The notes beneath the pieces are model-generated. The model saw only the letters and a list, made by a program, of their open reading frames with translations, was not told where the DNA came from and made no database searches. 10,053 bases of DNA from Rhodocyclaceae bacterium (GTDB lineage: Bacteria; Pseudomonadota; Gammaproteobacteria; Burkholderiales; Rhodocyclaceae). The translations under genes were made by a program, and so were the position numbers. Shown in pieces: positions 1 to 6,898 of this stretch (the first letter of the stretch is position 1; each line of letters begins with the position of its first letter). Location of the stretch: NCBI GenBank assembly GCA_017444505.1, contig JAFSWK010000047.1, positions 1 through 10,053 on the forward strand, read 5' to 3'.

Positions 1-917
1 AGCAATCCGAAACCAAGGGCGATGGCGGTACGTCCAGCACGGGCTGGGAGACATTTCTTGAGGCTGTACTGAACGCAGGGTTTGCCCTCACGGGCACCTG
101 GCCGATGCGCACCGAATTGGGCAACCGCATGATTGGCTCCGGCACCAACGCCCTCGCCTCCAGCATCGTGCTCGTGTGCCGCAAGCGCGCGGCAGATGCG
201 CCCACCGTCAGCCGCCGCGACTTCATCCGCGAACTCAATGCTGTGCTGCCCGAGGCGCTGGATGAAATGACGCGCGGCGGCGTCAATTCGCCCGTGGCGC
301 CGGTGGACCTGTCGCAGGCCATCATCGGCCCGGGCATGGCCATCTTCAGTCAGTACGCCGCCGTACTGGAAGCCGACGGCAAGCCCATGAGCGTGCGTAC
401 CGCCCTGCAGCTCATCAACCGCTTCCTTGCTGAGGAGGACTTTGACCACGACACGCAGTTTTGCCTGCAATGGTTTGAGCAGCAGGGTTGGGCAACGGGC
501 AAGTTTGGCGAAGCGGATGTGCTCTCGCGCGCCAAGGGCACCAGCGTGCAGGGGCTGGTGGAGGCTGGCGTGGCTGAATCCGGCAGGGGCGAGCTGCGCC
601 TGCTGAAATGGAGCGAAATGCCGCGCGACTGGAACCCGGACACCGACACCCGCACACCCGTGTGGGAGGCGCTGCACCAGTTGATTCGCGCGCTGAACCA
701 GGACGGCGAATCCGCCGCCGGCAGCCTGCTGGCGCGCATGCCGGCCCGCGCCGAACCCATCCGCGCACTGGCCTACCGCCTCTACACTCTGTGCGAGCGC
801 AAAGGCCGGGCCGAAGAAGCACGCGCCTACAACGAACTGGTCGCCGCCTGGTCAAGCATTGAACAGGCCGCAGCAGATGCGGGGGTTGTATATTCGCAGA
901 CGCAATTCGATTTTTGA
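1..917 (+). CDS. DUF1156 adenine-specific DNA methylase (COG1743-like), C-terminal part, 5' end outside window
   Basis: The frame is open from base 3 with no start needed, so this is the last 304 residues of a gene that begins upstream. I recognise it from a conserved stretch at about residues 15-51 (GWETFLEAVLNAG, TWPMRTELGNRM, NALASSIVLVCR). This is typical of the end of the methyltransferase fold in DUF1156 proteins. A long helical C-terminal region follows, with GPGMAIFSQYAAVLEADG, DTQFCLQWFEQQG and LAYRLYTLCERKGRAEEA. Members are large, predicted N6-adenine DNA methylases, often encoded beside a DUF499 ATPase in defence loci. The DUF1156 domain and the catalytic (N/D)PP(Y/W) motif lie upstream and cannot be checked here. 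The TGA at 915-917 sits next to the next gene's ribosome binding site. The GC-rich composition matches the chromosomal genes, unlike the gene that follows. Family assignment is confident; that it protects host DNA in a restriction-type system is inference. Confidence 0.88.
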   Translation, partial: QSETKGDGGTSSTGWETFLEAVLNAGFALTGTWPMRTELGNRMIGSGTNALASSIVLVCRKRAADAPTVSRRDFIRELNAVLPEALDEMTRGGVNSPVAPVDLSQAIIGPGMAIFSQYAAVLEADGKPMSVRTALQLINRFLAEEDFDHDTQFCLQWFEQQGWATGKFGEADVLSRAKGTSVQGLVEAGVAESGRGELRLLKWSEMPRDWNPDTDTRTPVWEALHQLIRALNQDGESAAGSLLARMPARAEPIRALAYRLYTLCERKGRAEEARAYNELVAAWSSIEQAAADAGVVYSQTQFDF

Positions 918-921
918 GGAA
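916..921 (+). promoter_or_regulatory. Ribosome binding site that sets the start of the GmrSD-type gene
   Basis: GAGGAA overlaps the stop codon of the methylase gene and lies 7 bases before the ATG at 929. An in-frame TTG at 914 would extend the protein by five residues, but this site lies downstream of it and could not serve it. The ATG is therefore preferred. The arrangement suggests translational coupling to the methylase. Confidence 0.6.
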
Positions 922-928
922 ACGCATC

Positions 929-2626
929 ATGAGCGCAGGCAATTTGTTAAAAACCTCGGATGTAACATTTTTGGATTTAATCGGTAACGGCAAGAAATAT
1001 CGCGTTCCTCCTTTTCAGCGCGACTATTCCTGGGAAGAGGAGCAGTGGGAAGATTTGTGGAACGACATTGTGCAATTGGAACAATCGCCTGACGCCCGCC
1101 ACTATATGGGTGCGCTGGTGGTGGAGGCTGCATCTGATCGTGAGTTTCTTGTTATTGATGGGCAGCAACGCATTGCTACACTGAGCTTGCTGGCGTTGGC
1201 TGTGATTGATCTGCTGCCAAGTCTTGGTGATGCAGAAGAAGAACTTAGCCGCAACCGCGAGCGTGCACAAGGTTTGCGCCAGCGTTTTATTGGAGAAAAA
1301 GACCCCGCCTCTTTGCTGGAAAGCAGCAAGCTGTTTCTGAATCAGGAAAATAACGGTTTTTACCAGGATTATTTGGTGCAGTTGCGTGCGCCAAATAATT
1401 CGCGCAAGCTGTCGCATTCCAACAGTTTGTTATGGAAATGTTTTCAATGGTTTAGGGAAAGGCTGAAAGAAAAGAATTTGTCAGGCGAGCAGTTGGCATC
1501 GCTGTTGTCGGAGACAGTGGCTCGCAAGCTGTTGTTTATCCTGATTAGCGTGGAAGATGAAATCAGTGCTTATACGGTTTTTGAAACCCTGAATGCGCGC
1601 GGGCTGGAACTGTCATCTACAGATTTATTGAAAAACTATCTGTTTTCCAAGATTAAGGTAGAGAGCGACTTGCAGACGCTGCAACGTCGCTGGCAAAAAC
1701 TGATGGACACTGTGCGGCAAGAGGCTTTTCCGGACTTCCTGCGTTATCACTTGCTGTGTGCGTTGCCGGAGATACGCAAGAAGCGTTTGTTCAAGCACGT
1801 TCGTGAACAGGTGGTTTCTCCACAAGATGTTTTTGATTTGCTGGACGCACTGGAGCGGCGCGCCGAGTTGTTTGCAGCACTAAATGACAGCGAACATGAA
1901 TATTGGCAGGAAAGACCGGAAGCAAAGCCTTATATACGCGAGCTGCTGCTGTTTCGCGTTAAACAAATGACACCGCTGCTGTTTGTGGCTTTTGAGAAGC
2001 TGGATGGTGCAAATTTTGTCAAGACATTGAAAATGGTCAGCGTTGTTTCGTTCAGGTATAACGTAATCAGCAGCTTGAATCCCAATGCGCTGGAACTTGC
2101 CTACCATCGTGCAGCCAAGGCTGTTTTGCAAGGCCAGGCTTCTGGCCCCGCTGAAATTTTCCGAATGCTGGCTTCCATTTACGTGCCAGATGAAAAATTC
2201 CAGCAAGATTTTGAAATCAAGCAATTGTCTACCAGTGGGAAAGGGAAAAAACTTGCCAAATATATTTTGTGCAAACTGGAATCGGATGCTTCTGGTGTCG
2301 CGCGTGATTTTGAAGTGGATGCAGGAAGCATTGAGCACATCTTGCCGGAAAATCCGTCAGCGGCATGGGATGATAACTTTCAACCGTCGCGACAGGAAGA
2401 TTTTATTTACCGCATTGGCAATCTGACCTTGCTGGAGTCAGGCTTGAATCGAGAAATTGGCAATAATCAACTGCAAGAAAAGTTGCCTTGTTACAAGCAG
2501 AGTCAATATCAACTCACCCAGAGAATCAGCGCCGATTATGATGACTGGACACCCGCAGTACTGAATGCGCGACAAAAATTGTTGGCAAGCCGAGCAGTGC
2601 ATATTTGGCGATCCGATTTTGCATAA
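929..2626 (+). CDS. GmrSD-type nuclease: DUF262 (ParB/Srx-like NTPase) fused to DUF1524 (HNH)
   Basis: A complete 565-residue protein. The N-terminal DUF262 domain shows VPPFQRDYSW at residues 26-35 and IDGQQR at 76-81, the ParB/Srx-type nucleotide-binding signature. A further conserved stretch near residues 216-235 includes ARGLELSSTDLLKNYLF. The C-terminal DUF1524 domain carries the His-Me-finger nuclease motif IEHILPENP (H470), then GNLTLL from G497 and an Asn at 507. All expected motifs are present, so it should be active. This single-chain layout is that of GmrSD-type IV restriction enzymes, which cut DNA carrying modified cytosines; BrxU is a relative associated with BREX loci. It sits between a DUF1156 methylase and a DUF499 ATPase, with ribosome binding sites touching the flanking stops, so probably in their operon. 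Two 60-base samples counted by hand gave 42% and 48% GC, against 63-67% in the flanking genes, which suggests separate acquisition. Dependence on modified DNA is inferred from the family only. Confidence 0.88.
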   Translation: MSAGNLLKTSDVTFLDLIGNGKKYRVPPFQRDYSWEEEQWEDLWNDIVQLEQSPDARHYMGALVVEAASDREFLVIDGQQRIATLSLLALAVIDLLPSLGDAEEELSRNRERAQGLRQRFIGEKDPASLLESSKLFLNQENNGFYQDYLVQLRAPNNSRKLSHSNSLLWKCFQWFRERLKEKNLSGEQLASLLSETVARKLLFILISVEDEISAYTVFETLNARGLELSSTDLLKNYLFSKIKVESDLQTLQRRWQKLMDTVRQEAFPDFLRYHLLCALPEIRKKRLFKHVREQVVSPQDVFDLLDALERRAELFAALNDSEHEYWQERPEAKPYIRELLLFRVKQMTPLLFVAFEKLDGANFVKTLKMVSVVSFRYNVISSLNPNALELAYHRAAKAVLQGQASGPAEIFRMLASIYVPDEKFQQDFEIKQLSTSGKGKKLAKYILCKLESDASGVARDFEVDAGSIEHILPENPSAAWDDNFQPSRQEDFIYRIGNLTLLESGLNREIGNNQLQEKLPCYKQSQYQLTQRISADYDDWTPAVLNARQKLLASRAVHIWRSDFA

Positions 2627-2638
2627 AGGAACTGAACC

Positions 2639-5476
2639 ATGACACTCAAACCCTGGCGTGAAATCGCCGTGCCGCATGAAGATGTCTTGAAGGGCACGTT
2701 CCAGCAGGCCGAGTTTGCAGCGGATTTGTCGCGCGTGCATTCGGGCACGGCAACGGCGGAATATCAGGACGGCGCGCTGTTTTTCCAGCGCACGTTCATC
2801 ACCGAGGGGATGCGCCTGCTGCTGGATTCGGTGGTGAAGCGGCTGGCGGGCAAGGGCGGCGACCCGGTGATTCAGCTTCAGACGGCATTTGGCGGCGGCA
2901 AGACGCACACCCTGCTGGCGGTCTATCACATCGCCAAGGGCGAGGTGCCTGTCAGTGATTTGCCGGGTGTGGCGGCCATTGTGGATGCCGCAGGCGTTGT
3001 GGAATTGCCGCACGCCCGCATCGCGGTGCTGGATGGCATCCAGTCGTCTCCCAACCAGCCGGTGATGCGCGAGGGACAGGCCATCCGCACACTATGGGGC
3101 GATTTGGCGTGGCAACTGGGCGGGGCAGAAGGCTATGCGCTGGTGGCAGAGGCGGATGCTTCGGGCACGTCGCCCGGCAAGGCAGTGCTGGAACAACTGC
3201 TGGCGCGCAGCGCGCCATGCGTCATCCTGATTGACGAGCTGGTGGCCTATGTGCGTCAGTTTGAAGATGGCAAAATGCTCTCCGGCGGCAGCTTTGATTC
3301 CAACCTCAGCTTTGTGCAGGCGCTCACTGAGGCGCTGAAAGCCGTGCCCACGGCGGTGATGCTGGCTTCTCTGCCGGAATCGGACAAGGAGGCGGGCAGC
3401 CAGCGCGGTGTGAAGGCGCTGGCGGCGCTGGCGCATTACTTTGGGCGTGTGCAGGCGCTGTGGAAGCCGGTGGGAACGGAGGAAGCGTTTGAAATCGTGC
3501 GCCGCCGGCTATTCAAAAACATCAGCGACAAAGCGGCGATGGAGACCGTGTGCCGTGCGTTCGCGGCTTTCTACACGGCCAATGGCGCCGACTTCCCGCA
3601 GGAGACGCAGGAGAGCCGCTACCTGGAACGGCTGATAAGCGCCTATCCGATTCACCCGGAGGTGTTTGACCGTTTGTATGAGGACTGGTCCAGTCTGGAC
3701 AACTTCCAGCGCACCCGTGGCGTGCTGAAACTGATGGCGAAGGTGATTCACCGCCTCTGGAAGGACAACGACAAAGACCCGCTCATCATGCCCGGCAGTT
3801 TTCCGCTGCACGATGCGGATACCCGCAACGAGATGATTTACTACCTGCCGCAGGGCTGGGACCCCGTGGTGGAGCGTGACATTGACGGCGAACGGGCGGA
3901 GACCGCCGACATTGAAGACCGCGATACCCGTCTTGGCAGTGTGCAGGCTTGCCGCCGCTCGGCGCGCACCATTTTTCTGGGCAGTGCGCCCAGCACGGCG
4001 AACCAGATGGTGCGCGGCATTGAGCTTGAACGCATCACACTGGGCAGCGCACAGCCGGGGCAGCAGGTGGGCGTTTACAAGGATGCGCTGCGCCGCCTTG
4101 GTGAGCGGCTGCATTACCTGAACAGCGGCAACAACCGCTTCTGGTTTGATACGCGCCCGAATCTGCGCCGCGAGATGGAAGAGCGCAAACGCCGTTTCCA
4201 GGACGGTGAGGATGTGTTCCCCTCTGTTCGCAGCCGTATCCAGCGCGCTCTTGTCAGCGGTGTGTTCAGCGGCATCCATGTGTTCACCGACAGCGGTGAT
4301 GTGCCCGACGATTGGGCATTGCGGCTGGTGGTGTTGCCGCCGGATGCGGCGTTCAGCAAGAGCGGCCAGAGCCTTGCCATTGAACGCGCCGCCGAGATTC
4401 TGAAAAAGCGTGGCGACCAGCCCCGCTTCAAGCAGAACCGTCTGATTTTTCTGGCCGCCGACTATGACAGCGTGAGCCGCCTGAAAGACCAGGTGCGCTC
4501 GTTCCTTGCGTGGGGCAGCATCGTGGCCGACTACAAGGACAACCGCATCGTCCTTGACAATCTGATGGGCAAGCAGGCGCAGGCCAGCCTGGAACAGGCC
4601 GAGGGAACCATGCGGCGCATGGTGCGCGAAACGTACAAATGGCTGCTGGCGCCGATGCAGGAGGCGCGGCCTGGCAAAGGGCTGTCCGAGGTGCAGTGGG
4701 AGCGCTTTTCGCTCAACCCCAGCGCACAGAACTGGTCGCAGGAAATCGAACGTGTGCTCAAGGAAAACGAGCTGCTCATCAGCGAATGGGCGCCGATTCA
4801 TCTGGCCACGGTGCTGAAAAACTGGTTCTGGAAAGATGATGTTAAGGAGACCAACGCACTGAACGTCTGGCAACAGAGCTGCCAGCAGCTTTACTTGCCG
4901 CGCCTGAAAGACGATACGGTTTTCCAGAGAACTTTGGCTGCAGGTGCAGAGAGCCGCGACTTTTTCGGCTTCGCGCAGGGCAAGGAGCAGGAAGGAGACG
5001 AGCCGCGCTACCTGGGCTTCGTGTATGGCAAACGCACGACGCCCATCCTGGATACGTCACTGCTGCTGATTGCGCCGGACGCCGCTGCTGCTTACGCCAA
5101 GGTACTGGAGGATCAAACCCGCAAGCCGGAGCCAAGTGGGAAAGCCGATGGCGACAACGGCAAGGATAAGAAGGAAGGTGGAGACAAGCGGGAAGATGGT
5201 GGCGACACCAAAGGCGGTAGCGGTACAACGCAGACGGTTAAAAAGCACTTCTACGCAAGCATTGACCTGGAGCCTGTCCTTGCAAAAAAACAGTTTGCTG
5301 ACGTGGTGGATGAAGTCATCCAGCAGTTCACTACACGCGCGGACGTGAAGGTGCAGATTGCCATCGAGATTCAGGCTGAGTCCGCCAGCGGCTTTGACGA
5401 AGGATTGCAGCGCGCAGTAAAGGAAAACTGCGGTGTGCTGAAATTCAAGACGGCGGAGTTTGAGCAGGGCGAATAG
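2639..5476 (+). CDS. DUF499 family P-loop ATPase (COG1483-like), defence-associated
   Basis: A complete 945-residue protein. A Walker A motif lies at residues 83-90 (AFGGGKTH, K88) and a Walker B at 196-200 (ILIDE), followed by an AAA-type core with a likely sensor strand near 239-246 (AVMLASLP). The long middle region is typical of DUF499 proteins. Residues about 828-866 form a Lys/Asp/Gly-rich linker. A compact C-terminal domain of about 75 residues follows (from KKHFYASIDLEP on). Start: AAAGGA at 2625-2630, overlapping the TAA of the previous gene, lies 8 bases before the ATG. DUF499 ATPases are large NTPases encoded with DUF1156 methylases in anti-phage loci and are related to ATPases of BREX-type systems. 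They probably power a DNA-acting complex, but the biochemical role is not established. It is the last gene of the block and ends 33 bases from the convergent yraN. Confidence 0.9.
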   Translation: MTLKPWREIAVPHEDVLKGTFQQAEFAADLSRVHSGTATAEYQDGALFFQRTFITEGMRLLLDSVVKRLAGKGGDPVIQLQTAFGGGKTHTLLAVYHIAKGEVPVSDLPGVAAIVDAAGVVELPHARIAVLDGIQSSPNQPVMREGQAIRTLWGDLAWQLGGAEGYALVAEADASGTSPGKAVLEQLLARSAPCVILIDELVAYVRQFEDGKMLSGGSFDSNLSFVQALTEALKAVPTAVMLASLPESDKEAGSQRGVKALAALAHYFGRVQALWKPVGTEEAFEIVRRRLFKNISDKAAMETVCRAFAAFYTANGADFPQETQESRYLERLISAYPIHPEVFDRLYEDWSSLDNFQRTRGVLKLMAKVIHRLWKDNDKDPLIMPGSFPLHDADTRNEMIYYLPQGWDPVVERDIDGERAETADIEDRDTRLGSVQACRRSARTIFLGSAPSTANQMVRGIELERITLGSAQPGQQVGVYKDALRRLGERLHYLNSGNNRFWFDTRPNLRREMEERKRRFQDGEDVFPSVRSRIQRALVSGVFSGIHVFTDSGDVPDDWALRLVVLPPDAAFSKSGQSLAIERAAEILKKRGDQPRFKQNRLIFLAADYDSVSRLKDQVRSFLAWGSIVADYKDNRIVLDNLMGKQAQASLEQAEGTMRRMVRETYKWLLAPMQEARPGKGLSEVQWERFSLNPSAQNWSQEIERVLKENELLISEWAPIHLATVLKNWFWKDDVKETNALNVWQQSCQQLYLPRLKDDTVFQRTLAAGAESRDFFGFAQGKEQEGDEPRYLGFVYGKRTTPILDTSLLLIAPDAAAAYAKVLEDQTRKPEPSGKADGDNGKDKKEGGDKREDGGDTKGGSGTTQTVKKHFYASIDLEPVLAKKQFADVVDEVIQQFTTRADVKVQIAIEIQAESASGFDEGLQRAVKENCGVLKFKTAEFEQGE
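5117..5236 (+). other. Low-complexity Lys/Asp/Gly linker in the DUF499 protein
   Basis: Residues about 827-866 are dominated by K, D, G and E (for example GDNGKDKKEGGDKRED). They separate the ATPase body from the last, compact domain. It is probably a disordered, protease-sensitive hinge. The DNA here is purine-rich with short imperfect repeats (GG-GACAA-GG type), so length variation between strains would not be surprising. Confidence 0.6.
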
Positions 5477-5509
5477 TCTGAATGCGCGTTCGCAGGCGTG
5501 CCGCCGTTT

Positions 5510-5932
5510 TCAGCCGCGTTCGGCAAACGCGCCGCGCAGCCATTCGATGCGCGGCGTCTGCGCATCATCCAGCAGTACGGCGTCGAAACGGCAGGTGCGG
5601 CGGCGATGGGCAAGAGGCGCGCGCTGCAGCCACCAACGGGCAGTGCGGCTGATGCGCCGCTGTTTGGCGGCGGTAATGCTGGCGGCGCCGCCGCCGTAGT
5701 CCGCGCGGCTGCGCAGGCGTACTTCCACGAATACCAGCGTCTCACCGTCCAGCCCGATGAGGTCGATTTCACCAAAGCGACAGCGGGCGTTGGCGGCCAG
5801 AATGCGCACGCCGTGCGTTTCGAGATAGGCGCGGGCGCGGGCTTCGGCCTGCGCGCCACGGGCTTGCCCGGCATCGCTTTTCGCGGGGAAAATGGCGGTC
5901 AGCAAAGGGAGTTTTCGCAACAGGGAGCGCAT
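5510..5932 (-). CDS. yraN: YraN / UPF0102 family nuclease-like protein
   Basis: A 140-residue protein with the whole UPF0102 signature: GEIDLIG at residues 54-60, VFVEVRLR at 67-74, YGGGAASITAAKQRRI at 79-94, and a final CRFDAVLLDD plus IEWLRGAF. The fold is that of the PD-(D/E)xK endonuclease-like superfamily. Asp57 and Glu70 fit the acidic sites; the usual Lys of E-V-K is Arg here. The biological role of the family is not well settled. I chose the ATG at 5932 because it gives the family-like length and starts just outside rsmI. In-frame ATGs at 5959 and 5989 would overlap the rsmI coding region. No good ribosome binding site is visible before any of the three. Its tail faces the DUF499 gene. 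The usual neighbours on this side in many Beta- and Gammaproteobacteria (diaA/gmhA-like SIS protein, BON-domain lipoprotein) are absent. Confidence 0.88.
   Translation of the reverse strand: MRSLLRKLPLLTAIFPAKSDAGQARGAQAEARARAYLETHGVRILAANARCRFGEIDLIGLDGETLVFVEVRLRSRADYGGGAASITAAKQRRISRTARWWLQRAPLAHRRRTCRFDAVLLDDAQTPRIEWLRGAFAERG
5922..5927 (+). promoter_or_regulatory. rsmI ribosome binding site inside the yraN start region
   Basis: AGGGAG lies 7 bases before the rsmI ATG at 5935. It falls within the first codons of yraN on the opposite strand. It supports the ATG at 5935 and means the rsmI leader must be antisense to the 5' end of the yraN mRNA. Confidence 0.55.
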
Positions 5933-5934
5933 GA

Positions 5935-6795
5935 ATGAAAGCGGAACGCGAGGCGGCATTGCCGACGGCATTGTATGTAGTGGCCACACCGTTGGGCAAT
6001 CTGGGCGACATTACGGCGCGGGCGCGCGAGGTGCTGGCGCGTGTGGCAGTGGTGGCCGCCGAGGATACGCGCCACAGCCAGCGTTTGCTGGATGCGCTGG
6101 GCATTCGCGCGCGCATGATGGCGCTGCATGAGCACAACGAGCAGCAGGCGGTGGGCGCGCTGTTGGAACACTTGCAGGCGGGCGTGGCGGTGGCGCTGAT
6201 TACGGATGCGGGCACGCCGGCCATTTCTGACCCCGGCGCGCGCGCCGTGGCGCGGGTGCAGGCGGCGGGTTTCACGGTGACGCCCGTGCCGGGGCCTTGC
6301 GCGGCGGTGGCGGCGCTCTCGGCCAGCGGGCTGGTGGGGACGCGGTTTGATTTCGTCGGCTTTTTGCCGCCCAGGGCGCAGGCGCGGCGGGCGGCCATTG
6401 CCGCGCTGCGCGAACGCGAGCCGGTGCAGGTGCTCTACGAAGCGCCGCACCGCATCGTGGAATGCGTGGCCGATTTGCGGGACGTGCTGGGCGGCGCGCG
6501 GGAAATCGTCTTTGCCCGCGAATTGACCAAGCTGCACGAGGAAATCGCCCGCATGTCGCTGGCGGATGCTCCGGCGTGGCTGGCGGCGGATGCCAACCGG
6601 CAGCGCGGCGAATACGTGCTGCTGCTTGCCGGTGCGCCGCCGCAAACGGCGGAGGCCATCGGCGCGCGCGAAACCGCCTTGCTGCGCGCGCTGGCCGAAC
6701 ATTTGCCGCCCAAGACTGCCGCCGCGATTGTCGCCGGACATACGGGTCTGCCGAAAAAGCGGCTGTACGAAATCCTGCTGGCGCAAAAAGACTGA
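5935..6795 (+). CDS. rsmI: 16S rRNA (cytidine-1402 2'-O)-methyltransferase RsmI
   Basis: A 286-residue SAM-dependent methyltransferase of the tetrapyrrole-methylase-like fold. It 2'-O-methylates C1402 in the decoding centre of 16S rRNA. Family blocks in order: LYVVATPLGNLGDIT (residues 13-27), AAEDTRHS (41-48), ALHEHNE (63-69), LITDAGTPAISDPG (88-101), VPGPCAAV (118-125), FVGFLPPR (140-147), LYEAPHR (167-173), ELTKLHEEI (196-204) and GEYVLLLAG (225-233). The length is normal for the family. The start is supported by AGGGAG at 5922-5927. The gene is divergent from yraN with 2 bases between start codons, so its promoter must lie inside yraN. The partner enzyme that adds the N4-methyl to the same nucleotide, RsmH, is encoded at the right edge of the window. 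Confidence 0.95.
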   Translation: MKAEREAALPTALYVVATPLGNLGDITARAREVLARVAVVAAEDTRHSQRLLDALGIRARMMALHEHNEQQAVGALLEHLQAGVAVALITDAGTPAISDPGARAVARVQAAGFTVTPVPGPCAAVAALSASGLVGTRFDFVGFLPPRAQARRAAIAALREREPVQVLYEAPHRIVECVADLRDVLGGAREIVFARELTKLHEEIARMSLADAPAWLAADANRQRGEYVLLLAGAPPQTAEAIGARETALLRALAEHLPPKTAAAIVAGHTGLPKKRLYEILLAQKD

Positions 6796-6898
6796 GCGCA
6801 CCGTGCGCTTCGCCACACGCTTTGCTGCGTTGCCGCTTGCCTTGGCGCGTGATTCTTCGTCAAAATCTTCCCGTTACGGATTTTGCGGCCACGAGACG

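Noticed and set aside
914..928. TTG start extending the GmrSD-type protein by five residues
   Set aside because: The ribosome binding site GAGGAA (916-921) lies after the TTG and fits the ATG at 929; the extra residues are not family-like.
3509..4873. 454-codon open frame on the minus strand inside the DUF499 gene
   Set aside because: It mirrors a GC-rich coding strand, has no family resemblance or ribosome binding site, and the plus-strand gene has clear ATPase motifs throughout.
5498..5938. 146-codon plus-strand frame opposite yraN
   Set aside because: yraN on the minus strand carries the complete UPF0102 signature, so this frame is its shadow.
6796..6808. Palindrome GCGCAC-C-GTGCGC right after the rsmI stop as a terminator
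   Set aside because: The loop would leave only a 5-6 bp stem and no U-run follows; too weak to call.
6837..6866. Possible pyrC promoter TTGCCT with 18 bases to CAAAAT
   Set aside because: Only four of six matches in each hexamer; equal matches are expected by chance in such a stretch.
6566..6898. N-terminal extension of PyrC by 111 residues
   Set aside because: It overlaps rsmI in another frame, is arginine/cysteine-rich shadow sequence, and normal PyrC starts at the ATG at 6899.
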